Source: Deinandra increscens subsp. villosa
Lineage: Eukaryota; Streptophyta; Magnoliopsida; Asterales; Asteraceae
DNA: 64,000 nt
Assembly: GCA_039602395.1 (NCBI GenBank)
Contig: JBCNJP010000025.1
Location: forward strand, 42,386,922 to 42,450,921
Reading direction: 5' to 3'
The position numbers and the translations under genes were made by a program. The notes under the pieces are model-generated. The model was given only the letters and a program-made list of their open reading frames with translations. It was not told where the DNA came from and did no database searches. Numbering within the stretch: the first letter of the stretch is position 1; the number at the start of each line of letters is the position of its first letter. This document shows positions 23,063 through 33,716 of the stretch, in pieces.

Positions 23063-25255
23063 TTGGTAACAAATGTCGGACATTTATTCTGTGATAATAT
23101 CAAGCAACTCTCGGCTGATGATGGTACCCTTCTTACCCTTCCTTTCTCCAAGATTGAAATTAAGAATGCGGTTTGGATGTGCGGCAACGATAAGGCCCCC
23201 GGTCCGGATGGGTTCAATTTCGCCTTTATTAAAAAGTTTTGGGATCTATTGGAGGAGGACTTCTTTAAGGTCCTTGATCGTTTTCATTCGGATGGTGTGA
23301 TCGGTAGGGGATGTGGATCTTCCTTCATTCATCTCATTCCCAAATGTGAGGATCCTTTGACTTTCAATGATTACCGCCCCATTAGCCTCATTGGGTGTAT
23401 CCAAAAGGTCATTTCCAAGGTCTTGGCGAACCGTCTCAAGCTCGTGATAAACAAAGTCGTCTCGGAAACTCAAATGGGTTTTTTGGCTAATAGAAACATC
23501 ATCGATGGCCCTCTTATCCTTAATGAGGTGGTTTCTTGGGCTAAGAAGAATAAGTTCCCTCTAATGCTTTTTAAAATCGATTTTGAGAAGGCCTTTGACT
23601 CTCTATCTTGGAGCTTTCTTGATGACATCCTCTCACAAATGAACTTCCCTCCTCGGTGGCGCCTTTGGATCTCGGGTTGTCTCAAGGCATCTAGGGCCTC
23701 GGTTATCATTAACAGTGCTCCCTCCTTCGAGTTTCAATGTTTTAGTGGTGTTAGGCAAGGGGATCCGCTCTCCCCCTTTTTATTCATCTTAGCTATGGAG
23801 GCTTTCCATTTCATGTTCAACAAGGCCCTCTCGCTAGGCATTTTTCACGGGTTCAAGGTGCCAAGATCGGATGCGGTTATCTCCCACTTGCTTTATGCCG
23901 ACGACGCTATTGTTGTGGGAGATTGGTCCAAGCCTAATTTCTTAAACCTCCTCCGGATTCTTAGGGGATTTTTCCTTGTTTCCGGCCTAAAAGTTAATCT
24001 AAAAAAATGTGGTATTTTTGGCGTTAATGTCATCCATGAGGAAGTTTTGGATTTCGCTAATCTTTGTGGTTGTGGGGGAAGTGATCTCCCTTTTAAATAC
24101 TTGGGACTCATGGTTGGTGATAACATGAATAGAGTTAACGCTTGGAAACCGGTGGTGGACTCGTTTCAAGCAAAGCTCTCACGTTGGAAGGCTAAGCACC
24201 TCTCGATGGGCGGAAGACTTACTTTAATCAAGTCGGTCTTGGATAGTCTCCCCCTCTATTTTTTTTCTTTATATAAAGCTCCGGCCAAAGTCCTCAAAAA
24301 ATTAGAAAGTATCCGCTTTAATTTCCTTTGGGGTGGAGGTGATCCTTCCCAAAGTTCGGAAAGGAAAATCCATTGGGTTAGTAAATCGGACATATGTAAA
24401 CCGAGAGAGTTTGGAGGGCTTGGATTGGACTCTCTTGAAAATATTAATTTAACCCTTCTTTCGAAGTGGTTTTGGAGATTCATGGTTGAGCCGGATAGGC
24501 TTTGGAGGAAGGTTGTTTTGGGCATCCACGGGTCCGTTAATCCTAATATGTGGGTGCCTTGTAAATCCTTTTTTGCAGGTGTTTGGAATAACATTTGCAA
24601 GGTTGAAAAATGCTTGGCCGGTCGAAATGTGGTCCTTAAGGAGTTGCTGACTTTTGAAGACAACAAATGGTGCTGGAAGGGTGACCCGACGGGAATTTTC
24701 TGCTCGAGCGTTATGCGGAAGTTGCTGGCCAACTCTATTGGGCCTGCTGCTCCCATCCCCTTAACGTGGCCCAAATGTATTCCTTTAAGGGTCAATTTGA
24801 TTATGTGGAGAGCCATCTTAGGAAGGTTGCCAACTAAAGACTGCCTAATTCGGCGCAATATTGAGGTCCCTAGCTGCTGCCCGCTTTGTTCAGAGGCTGA
24901 TGAGTCCGCTGAACACCTCTTCACAGGTTGTCGGTTTGCTATGGAGCTGTGGTTTAATATATCGAATTGGTGTAAAATCCCCCAAATTTTGTGCTTCTCG
25001 GTGAAAGACTTAACCCAAGTTTCTTCGAGTATGCGGGGGGCTAATGGCAAAGCTTTGTTGGTCCAAGCTATTATTCACTCGGCGTGTTGGTTTATTTGGC
25101 GGGCTAGAAATGACGCTATTTTCAACAAGCGAAGAGTCCTGGTGCAAAACGTCTTCCTTGATGTCAAGTCTTCTTATTTCCTTTGGGTTTCCAATAGGAC
25201 TAAGAATTGGGATATTAGTTGGAGAGATTGGTGTAATTTTGATTTTCCTATGTAA
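23063..25255 (+). CDS. L1-type LINE ORF2, C-terminal reverse transcriptase part
   Basis: This is an open frame of 730 codons encoding the reverse transcriptase of a plant L1 LINE, the enzyme that copies element RNA at a nicked target. In order: NDKAPGPDGFNFAFIKKFW (about residue 36), YRPISLIGC, FKIDFEKAFDSLSW with the motif A aspartate (about residue 172), VRQGDPLSPFLF, then LLYADDAIVV with the YADD catalytic pair (about residue 278). The C-terminal zf-RVT region follows (residues about 560-640, CCPLCSEADESAEHLFTGC). The endonuclease domain and the start of ORF2 are missing, so there is no authentic start codon. The first residues come from the flanking repeat. The frame has no stop, so insertion is fairly recent, but the copy is dead on arrival. 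Confidence 0.92.
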   Translation: MVTNVGHLFCDNIKQLSADDGTLLTLPFSKIEIKNAVWMCGNDKAPGPDGFNFAFIKKFWDLLEEDFFKVLDRFHSDGVIGRGCGSSFIHLIPKCEDPLTFNDYRPISLIGCIQKVISKVLANRLKLVINKVVSETQMGFLANRNIIDGPLILNEVVSWAKKNKFPLMLFKIDFEKAFDSLSWSFLDDILSQMNFPPRWRLWISGCLKASRASVIINSAPSFEFQCFSGVRQGDPLSPFLFILAMEAFHFMFNKALSLGIFHGFKVPRSDAVISHLLYADDAIVVGDWSKPNFLNLLRILRGFFLVSGLKVNLKKCGIFGVNVIHEEVLDFANLCGCGGSDLPFKYLGLMVGDNMNRVNAWKPVVDSFQAKLSRWKAKHLSMGGRLTLIKSVLDSLPLYFFSLYKAPAKVLKKLESIRFNFLWGGGDPSQSSERKIHWVSKSDICKPREFGGLGLDSLENINLTLLSKWFWRFMVEPDRLWRKVVLGIHGSVNPNMWVPCKSFFAGVWNNICKVEKCLAGRNVVLKELLTFEDNKWCWKGDPTGIFCSSVMRKLLANSIGPAAPIPLTWPKCIPLRVNLIMWRAILGRLPTKDCLIRRNIEVPSCCPLCSEADESAEHLFTGCRFAMELWFNISNWCKIPQILCFSVKDLTQVSSSMRGANGKALLVQAIIHSACWFIWRARNDAIFNKRRVLVQNVFLDVKSSYFLWVSNRTKNWDISWRDWCNFDFPM

Positions 25256-25343
25256 TGCCCGTCGTTGTTTTTTGGGCCCTCCTCTAGCGCCTTGCTAGTT
25301 GTTGGGTTGTTTTAATGAAATCGCCGTTCAAAAAAAAAAAAAA
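23080..25343 (+). mobile_element. 5'-truncated LINE with poly(A) tail
   Basis: The LINE body starts near 23080, where the AT-rich tandem repeat stops matching. It runs through the RT frame, a 3' UTR ending TGAAATCGCCGTTC, and an A tail at 25330-25343. Repeat sequence resumes at 25344 (cttaccatttcccaattaag). 5' truncation with a poly(A) end is the normal outcome of target-primed reverse transcription. I could not define a target duplication. Confidence 0.85.
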
Positions 25344-25690
25344 CTTACCATTTCCCAATTAAGAAAATCATCCTGGAAACATTCAATCACCAAATTTTAA
25401 ATTTTAAATAATTTCAAATTCAGGGAACAAATGTCCCTAAGTATATACCGAAAATAATGCACATTAAATTCAAATATGAATAATTTAGTACACAAATTTC
25501 AGAAATTTAACATAATTGGAAAAAATATCGAATTTTTACCATTTACCAATTGAAAAATTCATGATGGAAACATTCAATCAATAAAAATTCAAATTTAAAA
25601 AAAAATCAACTTCAGGGAATAAATCTCCCTAAATATATACCGAAAATAACTCACGTTAAATTTAAATATCAATAATTTTGGCAACAAAAG
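25344..25690. repeat. AT-rich tandem repeat, about 190-bp unit
   Basis: Units share aaattcagggaacaaatgt and ccctaaatatataccgaaaa. Copies begin near 22979 (cut by the LINE), 25401 and 25591. The LINE sits inside one unit, so the array predates it. It may be the edge of a satellite or a tandemised LTR segment. Confidence 0.7.
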
Positions 25691-26716
25691 CTTTGGGTAA
25701 TCTTTCTTAAAGTGATCAATAACACCACATTCATAACAACCAGATTAATTACCCTGGCGGTTTTGGTTCCCCTGATTCTAACCACCTTGATTGTTCATTC
25801 TCACCCTGCAGTCAATAGCTTTATGCCTTAGCTTTCCATATTTGTTGTACTTGATGACGCAGTTCCCATAGTGATGGAGGTTACACTTGATGCATTTAGG
25901 TCGCATGCCTCCAGATCCTTGATTACTATGTCGCCCTTGCTATTGCCATCAGTCTTTCTGTTCTGATTTTGACTAGAGTTCGAACTACCACTGCTATTAC
26001 CAGAAGCATCCCATTTTTTTTTTTGTTATCAACCAGACTAGATAGTGCCTTCCGAGGCGCTAAAGTTCCCTATTAAAGAGCTTGTTATGTCAGCTTGTGA
26101 GTGAGGTGAACTGTATCTTTTATATTTGTGGGATTACTTGAAGTCACTAGGCTCTGAATTTGTGGTACTAAACCATCAATGATCAGTTCGATCCTTCTAA
26201 GAGGAAGGTCAACCATTATGGCATAATAGGGCTAACTCATTTGACCGAATAGTATATGCCTCGATTTCTGATCCTTCGTTTCTCAGATTCCCAAATTCCA
26301 ATTCTAATTTCCTGATTTCCATGCGAGGACAATATTCGTCCACTAACAGCCTAGTAAATTTAGCCCACGGTAACGCATTTGCAGCTGCCAATCCCAGAAC
26401 TTGGACTTGAGTGTTCCACCAAGTCAAAGCTATCTCTTCAAGAGTTCTCGTAACATACTTCACTCGTTACTCAGCCAGACAATTGCACTTCTTGAACACA
26501 AACTCAGTTCTCTTTATCCATCAAAGCAAACCAACTAATCCTTCAGTTCCATTGAACATATACGGCTTACAGTCCAGTCCATAAACATCTTGTATGTGCA
26601 TCCATGCTGGACATTCGGGTTAGTTTGAGCATGTGCTGCCAAAGCTACAGCAACACTCGGCTTTGAGCTCCGCTGCAGACATGTTGATCCCGCAACCTCT
26701 TCCTCGACCTGCCATT
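25683..26716 (-). pseudogene. gag: Gypsy gag, decayed
   Basis: On the minus strand a start MAGRGRGCGINMSAAELK at 26716 leads, after several stops, into the retrotransposon gag core VKYVTRTLEEIALTWWNTQV (26463), LPWAKFTRLLVDEYCPRMEI and SEIEAYTIRSNELALLC. It then degenerates toward a zinc knuckle GCYECGVIDHFKKDY at about 25690-25740. In that knuckle the final cysteine of CX2CX4HX4C is tyrosine. This is the structural gene of a Ty3/Gypsy element. No protease or RT follows before the tandem repeat at 25690, so the element is cut there. Many stops and frame changes show it is much older than the gag at 3475-4662. Confidence 0.75.
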
Positions 26717-26998
26717 ATCTTTATTCATAGTATACAAAAATAATTAATATCCCTTGATTTATCATTGAAGCCTATTACAAACATTCGATGGCAAAAGAAA
26801 CACATAACAATTTAACAACATCTTTAATAGAACAAAATCGCAACTGGTTCACAACTTCACTAGATTCAAATAAGTTTAAATTTTTACATGTCAGACATAA
26901 GATAAAGACTACCATTCTTTATACAAGGTTCATAATAGCATCTAAGATAGATAACTACTAGCTACAAGCCAACTGGTACCAGCTAAACAACAAGGTCC

Positions 26999-27475
26999 TC
27001 ACCCCAAAATCATCGAATCCTCGTTTTCCGGGTCCTCCGGTGCCATGGGTGCAGGTGCTGGCTCGGGCTTAACAGCCTCCTCCTATGGCTCTAGCTCATC
27101 CTCGATCGTTGTGACTCGAGTCAGCTGCTGCACACAAAAAAGTAACTACTGAATGATATCCCCCTGGGAATCAATCATGGCACCCCGTACTGAGAACTAC
27201 ACCTGTAGCTCCTACTGCTGCTGAGTCAAACTGGCCAAGCGCTACTCGCTCTACTGCCACCGAGAGATAACACGCTCCAAACGCCGATCTATAACATCCT
27301 CACCAAGCCGAATGTCGAAGATGTTGTCTATAGCGAGGAAAATATACTAGTAAACAGAATGGTCGGCTACCAGTGCCACAACCGCCTACTCAGTCGTACA
27401 TGGAAGCACCGATAGGGCTGGCATAGCTCTCATCCGAGCTGTGGTGCGCCTAACAGTGGGTGCTGGCACTCGATA
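26999..27475 (-). pseudogene. Gln-rich frame upstream of gag with eight TAG stops
   Basis: One frame of about 155 codons reads coherently from 27475 to a TGA at 26999-27001: YRVPAPTVRRTTARMRAMPA, then FDIRLGEDVIDRRLERVISR, RGAMIDSQGDII, QQLTRVTTIEDELEP and PEPAPAPMAPEDPENEDS. It is interrupted by eight stops, all TAG, mostly next to CAG codons or in Gln-rich context. No internal TAA or TGA occurs. C-to-T change at CAG explains all eight. It lies 280 bp upstream of the gag start on the same strand, so it may be an extra 5' frame of that element. I do not recognise the family. The LTR at 27478 truncates its 5' end. Confidence 0.6.
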
Positions 27476-27477
27476 CG

Positions 27478-28488
27478 TGTGACAATCTGTCTTTTTAGGT
27501 CCTTTCCTGACTTTAACTGAACATTAAACCGTTATAAATGTGGTGTGAACATTTATGTGTTGAATATGTTGACTTTAGCAAACTAGGGTTGTGTATAACC
27601 ATCACAATACGAACATGCACTTAAAGTCTAGACGTTTGATATTCTATGATTTTATGTAAATCCTACGTTGTGATTTCATGTGGACGTTTTTTTATTTCAT
27701 GTGACGAGTTATGTTATGATTTTATGTGATATATCTATACGTATTCACACGATTTATTTTATGATTTTATGTGATAACGCGTCATGAAATTATATGTATT
27801 GTTTTATGGTTTTATATAAATTAAACCTATGATTTTATATGAACCTAAGATAAATAGTTGTGGATATTATTTATGATTTTTATGAGATTATCTAAGGTTT
27901 ATATTTTATAAGCATCACACGTTAAATATGTTTTGACACATGCTAGGTTAGTCATCGTTTACCTTTTTTCGTTAACCTCGTTAGCTTGTTTGGCCTAACA
28001 TAAACTTTGAAGGACAACCTTGTTAACTCCCAAACTCATTTTCTAGTAACCTAAACACTGAGGTTTAGCCTTGCAATTGTTTCAAACATTATACCACATT
28101 TTATAGTTCTTGAGGGACCATTCTTGCAAATTTCTCAAAGTTGAATTGAGTTAAATTGTGTAACGTACGGTCGATGTTTTTTTTTCCGGTAACCTACAAT
28201 CCTTAAAATCGAATTCAAGGCCATCGGTTATGGCTTGATTCAATTGATCATCTAGACTCCTCCAATCATTTGGACACAATCACTATCTTCCCTTTCTCTA
28301 GTTTCTCTTCTGCCCGATGCAAACCATCATCACCGAAGAAGTTTTTTCGGCCAACTAGCATCACTACACCACCATCAACCAACACTGCGACTGTGTCATT
28401 TATGATGAACATAAACGATCGGTTTGGAAAACAAAAGGTTTTGGGTGCAAAAGGTTTTTCCTTTAATTCAATGATCCATTCTAGAATC
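27478..28488 (+). mobile_element. 5' part of a long LTR, truncated by Copia
   Basis: It starts TGTGACAATCTGTC at 27478. The segment TTGAGGGACCATTCTTGCAA at about 28111 matches TTGAGGGACCATTTTTGTAA at 5368 in the LARD-like LTR, so this is the same broad LTR type. A pyrimidine-rich leader follows near 28285-28320. The Copia LTR begins at about 28489, and I could not find the continuation on its far side. Confidence 0.55.
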
Positions 28489-28938
28489 TGTCCAATATAG
28501 CAGATTTTCCTTTGTTTAGGATGAGCAGAGGAATATCCCTCCGTCCAGCAGAAAAACCCTCCATTCAGTCAGAGGAAGAATCCTCCATTCATCGGAAGAA
28601 TCCTCTGTTCCATCAGAGGAAGAATCCTCCGTTCATCGGAAGAATCCTCTGTTCCATCAGAGGAAGAATCCTCTATTCAATCAGAGGAAGAATCCTCCGT
28701 CCAGCTGAAGAATCCTTTGTCCAATCAGAGGAAGAATCCTCCGTTTGGATCAGCAAAAAACATTCTGTGCACCCAGAGTAAACACACCCAGGATCTTGTC
28801 AAATGCTTGGAGATTTACTCATATAAGCTAGACAAACCTTTGTTCCCACACCAATGTGGGATAACATGCACCACATTTTCCAAACTTGAACAAATTGATT
28901 TTTGAGATTAACATCTCATTCACACACATATTCCAACA
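28489..28938 (-). mobile_element. 3' LTR of minus-strand Copia element
   Basis: On the minus strand it starts TGTTGGAATATGTGTGTG at 28938, directly after a polypurine tract CATGTAGGGGAT (28939-28950). A plausible end CTGCTATATTGGACA is at 28489, which gives a 450-bp LTR. The right half is expanded by a minisatellite. The 5' LTR partner was not recognised upstream of the gag. Confidence 0.65.
28560..28745. repeat. Minisatellite in the Copia LTR
   Basis: GAGGAAGAATCCTC-type units (plus strand) recur about eight times, alternating with CATCGGAAGAATCCTC and GTTCCATCAGAGG spacers. The core AAGAATCCTC recurs with 16-24 bp between copies. The long plus-strand frame here (89 codons) is a product of the repeat. 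Confidence 0.85.
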
Positions 28939-29512
28939 ATCCCCTACATGAATGGAGGTTGATCTCAAAAGCAACTTAATCCCGATCGAATTTCAACAGT
29001 TAAATCTTGCATACGATAGGTAGGTGTTACCCTTTGAACCTTCGCTCATGAAACACACTTAGTCTACTGGCTCGGAGTAGGCGCTGATGCCTTTGAACTC
29101 GTCAGCCGTTTGTGTAAGCGACAATGTGCTTCACACAAGACTCTCCTTGACAACATCAAGTCCTCATAGTTATGTTCGTTATGGTTATGGACATTAGCCT
29201 GGTTTGCGAGAGCTCTTATGTGTTGTGCCCCCTCTCAATACCCTTCGAAGCGACCCCACTTCTCTCTCACATAGGTGATTCACCACGTGTGGCTGCCTCA
29301 TCTAAATCATTAAAAGCCATAGGCTTAACCTCGTACTTGTCACTTTTTAGGAATGGACTAGGAGATGTACCGATTCCAATTATACATCCCCTTCTTAAAG
29401 TGTGTGGAGTTATCATTTCTTCCCCCCATAGTGACCTCACTCGTTCATACAACTAGGTTGTCCTATTGAACTCAGATTTTGGGATCTCCAGTCAACTGAG
29501 TTAGGTTTTCCT

Positions 29513-32500
29513 TCATATGAACTTTAAACTTTCAAGGGCTTCAGTCCCATTCCCATGGGACGACTTCTGAACTACCTCTCTACTTAGGCCTTTTGTCAGC
29601 GGATCCGCAATATTATCCTTTGACTTCACATAGTCAACAGTGATAACTCCAGTAGAGATTAGTTGTCGTATTGTATTATGTCTACGTCTTATATGTATGT
29701 TCTTACCATAATACATTGTTCTATGAGCTCTACCAATTGCCGATTGGCTATCACAATGTATACATATGGCTGTTGCCGGCTTAGGCCATCTTGGTATATC
29801 CTCCATAAATTGACGTAGCCATTATCCCTCTTCACCAGCTTTATCTAAAGCGATTAATTCTGCTTCCATCGTGGATCTAGCACTAACCGTTTCTTTCGAC
29901 GATTTCCATGATATGGCTGCACCTCCAAGCATTAATACATATCCACTCGTTGCTCTGGAATCCTTCGTATCAGATATCCAATTTGCATAACAGTGTCCTT
30001 CAATCACTGCAGGATATCTGTTGTAGTGCAGCCTGTAATCCCTTGTGTACCTTAGGTACCTAAGTAACCTAGTAACACATCTCTAATGAGTTGAACTTGG
30101 ATTACTCGTGTACCCACTTAGCTTGCTTACAGCATATGCTAAGTTTGGTCTGGTTCAACTCATCAAATACATCAAACTGCCAATAATTCTTGAATACTCT
30201 AATTGGTTAACAGGCTCTCCTCTGTTCTTAGCTAGATGTTGACTTGTGTCAATGGGAATTCTAGCTACATTAGAGTCATTTGCATTGAACTTTTCAAAAA
30301 ATTTGTCCACATAGTGGGTTTTTCCTAAAGCAAGTCCACTTTGGGTTTGTGTGATTTTAACTACCAAAATCACATCTGCTAAACCCATGTCTTTCATGTC
30401 AAATCTTGCCTTCAAGGTGTCCTTTGTTGATTTTATCATTTTGTCATTACTTCCAGCAATGAGCATGTCATCAACGTATAGACACAAGATGACATAACCA
30501 TCTGGTGTGTCTTTCACATACACACACTTATCACATTCATTGATCTTAAATCCAGAATCAAGCATGACATGATCAAACTTTCCATGCCATTGTTTTGGAG
30601 CTTGCTTTAGTCCATACAAGGATTTGACCAGTTTACACACTTTCTTTTCTTGTCCAGAGGCTCTAAAGCCCTCTGGTTGTTCCATGTAAATCTCTTCCTC
30701 TAGATTTCCATTTAAGAAAGTGGTTTTCACATTCATTTGGTGAACTTCCAAATTTCTAATTGCTGTAATAGCAAGTACCAACCGAATGGAGGTTATTCGA
30801 GTTAGTGGTGAATATGTGTCAAAGTAATCTAGACCTTCTCGTTGTTTGTATACTTTGACCACCAGTCTTGCCTTGTACTTGTCTATGGAGCCATCAGGCT
30901 TCATCTTCCTCTTGAAGATCCAACGATGACCTAGTGGTTTGCAACCCGAAGGAAGATCCACTAGTTCCCATGTATGGTTTTGTAAAATAGAATCTATTTC
31001 ACTTTTGATGGCCTCCCTCCATTGAGGTCCTTCTGAGGAAGTCACCGCTTCACGGTACGTTTTGGGTTCACTTTCTACCATGTACGTGTAGAAATCAGGA
31101 CCAAAAGACTTTTCAGTTCTAGCCCTCTTGCTTCGCCTAGGCTCAACATCTTCTTCCTCAGATTGCTCTTGTTCTTCCGGAACACGTTCTGGTTCTTCTT
31201 GAACACGTTCTAGTTCTTCCAGAACTAGCTCATCACGAATATGTTCATCATCTGCCCCAAACGTATTTCCATATTCTTTTTTAAAGCATGGAAATATATT
31301 TTCAAAGAATGAGGCATTCTTTAATTCCATTATCATTCCTTTGCGAATATCGGGAATCTTGGATTCATACACAAGGAAGCGATACGCGCTACTGTGATCT
31401 GGATATCCAATGAATATACAGTCAACAGTTTTGGGTCCTATCTTTTGAGCCTTAGGTAGTGGAGCAACCACCTTGGCTAGGCACCCCCACACTTTGAGGT
31501 ATTCGTAGGACGGTTTTCTTTTCCACCATAACTCGTATGGGGTTTCATCTCTTTTCTTATGGGGTATCCTATTCAAAAGATAGTTTGACGAAAGGATGGT
31601 GATGAGGATAGGTCAAGATTGGACATGCAAGTGCCTCGGAGGTGACACTTCCAAAAGATTAGCATCACATATGGGGGAAAAGAAAAGAGTGGTACAGTTG
31701 CGGATGTTCAAGACGCAAGTGCATCTCTCTGACTTATGAAGATGCGATTTCAAAGAGTAGTATAAATAGTTCATTTCATAGATTGTAACTTTCAACTTTC
31801 AGATATAGAATTACACATTAAACTATGTGTATTTTTGAATGTATTTCACTTAGTATCAAATCAATAAGAATCTCTTCATTTCGATACTTCTCTATTAATT
31901 AGCTTAATTCCATGTTGGATCATTAAATCAAACCTACAAGCGGTGGGGTTTTGTGGTGAATCAGATAGCATCCCCTCACAACTTTTGGCTTACACCAGAA
32001 CTCACTAACATGGCACTCACCATTTCTTTCAAGGTTCGATTATTTCATTTAGCAATCCCATTAGATTGGGGTGAATATGGTGCAGTGAACTCATGTCTAA
32101 TTCCGTTTTGCTAACAGAATTCAGCAAAGGGTGAGACATACTCACCACCTCTATCACTTCGTACAACCTTGATCTTCTTTTCAAGTTGATTCTCAGTTTC
32201 TATTTTATAAGCAATGAAAGCTTAAATTGCCTCGTCTTTACTTTTGAGCAAGTAGACATAACAATACTTCGTGCAATCATCGATAAACGTGATGAAGTAT
32301 TTAAATCCATTTCTAGTAGGAATGGAATTTAAATCACACACATCGGTGTGGATCATACCCAGTGGTTAAGTATTTCATTCAACCGGTTTGAATGATGACC
32401 AAGTTAGTTTTGCTTCAACACATGTTTCACATTTGTGGTTTGAGTCAATATCAAAAGTTGGTATGCAATTTAATTTAATCAAACGACGTATGGAATTAAA

Positions 32501-32776
32501 GTTAACATGACCAAGTCTACCATGCCCCACATTAGAAGACTCAAGCAAATAAGCAGAACTGGTACCAGTCTTATTCATAGCATTGTTAACAACCATTACA
32601 TTTAGTTTGAACATACCATTGAAGGTGTTGAACAAGTTCTTGTCAGCGCAAACATGGGGGGTGGCACCGGTGTCAACCCACCATTCCTTGGTATTCGAAC
32701 CAACCAAGTTAACCTCATAGGTCATCATTGTGAGGTCAGAAATCATGGCAACAAGATTGTCATAATCATCAACCAT
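29513..32776 (-). pseudogene. pol: Copia pol (protease, integrase, RT, RNase H), broken
   Basis: The protease active site appears as WWVDTGATPHVCADK (about 32700). The GAG-pre-integrase part has GHGRLGHVNFNSIRRLI and CETCVEAK. The integrase end reads EFTAPYSPQSNG near 32080, is split by a solo LTR, then resumes with NRIPHKKRDETPYELWW. RT has KARLVVKVYKQREGLDYFDTY, FLNGNLEEEIYMEQPEGF and the CLYVDDMLI catalytic motif. RNase H has SGYVLMLGGAAISWKSS, STMEAELIALDKAGEEG and the final VDYVKSKDNIADPLTKGL. 29513-30007 is in other frames than the RT (31576-30155). The region between the protease and pre-integrase motifs is shorter than usual, suggesting a deletion. The lineage looks Tork-like, by motif style only. 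Confidence 0.88.
31600..31963 (+). mobile_element. Short solo LTR (family C) inside Copia integrase
   Basis: It starts TGATGAGGATAGGTCAAGA and ends GGTGGGGTTTTGTGGTGAATCA. The flanks GATGG (31595-31599) and GATAG (31964-31968) differ at one base, an old duplication. Removing it together with one flank copy rejoins the integrase frame, so the Copia was still coding-like when hit. It is homologous to 45144-45515. It has a TATA-like GTATAAATAG near 31760. Confidence 0.88.
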
Positions 32777-33716
32777 ATTGGCTTGACGAGAGACATCTTT
32801 CTTGGGTTGTCTACATTCATTTGCCCGATGACCTGGCTTATCATAGTTGTAACATTTCCTTTTAAATTTCTTCTTCGCAACCCCACCTTTGGGTTTAAGA
32901 TTAACCCTTTCCCCTTGTTCTTCTTCTCAGCCCGTCCTCTATTTTTGTTTCCTTTGGAGGATTGGCCATGTTCAACAATATTGGCCTTTTCTTGCTCGGG
33001 GACATAACTCTGCTTTTGAGCAAGTTTGTTGTCTTCTTCAATGCGAATACGAACCACAAGATATTCAACGGTCATTTCCTTTCTCTTGTGTTTGAGATAG
33101 TTCTTGAAATCAACCCAGCTTGGTGGTAATTTCTCGATCATGGCAGCCACTTGGAATGTCTCGCTGAGTGACATTCCTTCCGCATGAATATCATGAAGAA
33201 TGATTTGCAACTCTTGGATTTGGCTCATAACAGTTTTTGAGTCAATCATTTTAAAATCCAAGAATTTAGCCACCACAAATTTCTTTGTGCCTGCATCTTC
33301 GGTTTTGTATTTTCGTTCCAAAGATCCTATAGTTCTTTGGCCGTGTTTACTTTACAATACACATTGTAAAGTGAATCCACCAAACCATTGAGCACATAGT
33401 TCTTACACAAGAACTCAGAATGCTTTCAAGCTTGAACCGCGCTCACAGATTGAGCATCCATTTCCCCTTCAGAAACTTGGGGAGCGGTTTCAGTTAAGAA
33501 CCTCGCAAGGTTCAACGTTGTCAGATAGAACAACATCTTTTGCTTCCAACGTTTTAAGTTCAGACCATTGAACTTTTCAGGTTTTTCAACGTGGCTTGCA
33601 ACCGCGCTAGTCAACGGTGCAACCATCATTGTGGTAACAACAACAGCAGAAGTAAAAACTACAGAGACCCTAGAGGTCTGTACACCAGAGGTCGGTAAAG
33701 GCTGAGATGAGTCCAT
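32743..33716 (-). pseudogene. gag: Copia gag, broken
   Basis: It starts MDSSQPLPTSGVQTSRVSV at 33716, just after a TTTCAG that looks like a 3' splice site. KFNGLNLKRWKQKMLFYL follows as the usual Copia gag N-terminal block. A TGA at about 33427 and a frame change near 33330 break it. The UBN2-like core reads MSQIQELQIILHDIHAEGMS and VAAMIEKLPPSWVDFKNYLK. A single CCHC knuckle (CYNYDKPGHRANEC) lies in another frame near 32820, with the second Cys replaced by Tyr. gag normally builds the particle that packages element RNA. Confidence 0.82.

Larger units (their letters stand above)
28951..33716 (-). mobile_element. Ty1/Copia element interior, decayed
   Basis: Minus-strand order is gag, protease, integrase, RT, RNase H, which is Copia order (integrase before RT). 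A 560-bp 3' untranslated part (29512-28951) ends at the polypurine tract. It carries a solo LTR (31600-31963) inside the integrase, stops and frame changes in gag, and a shortened protease-to-integrase junction. Confidence 0.85.
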
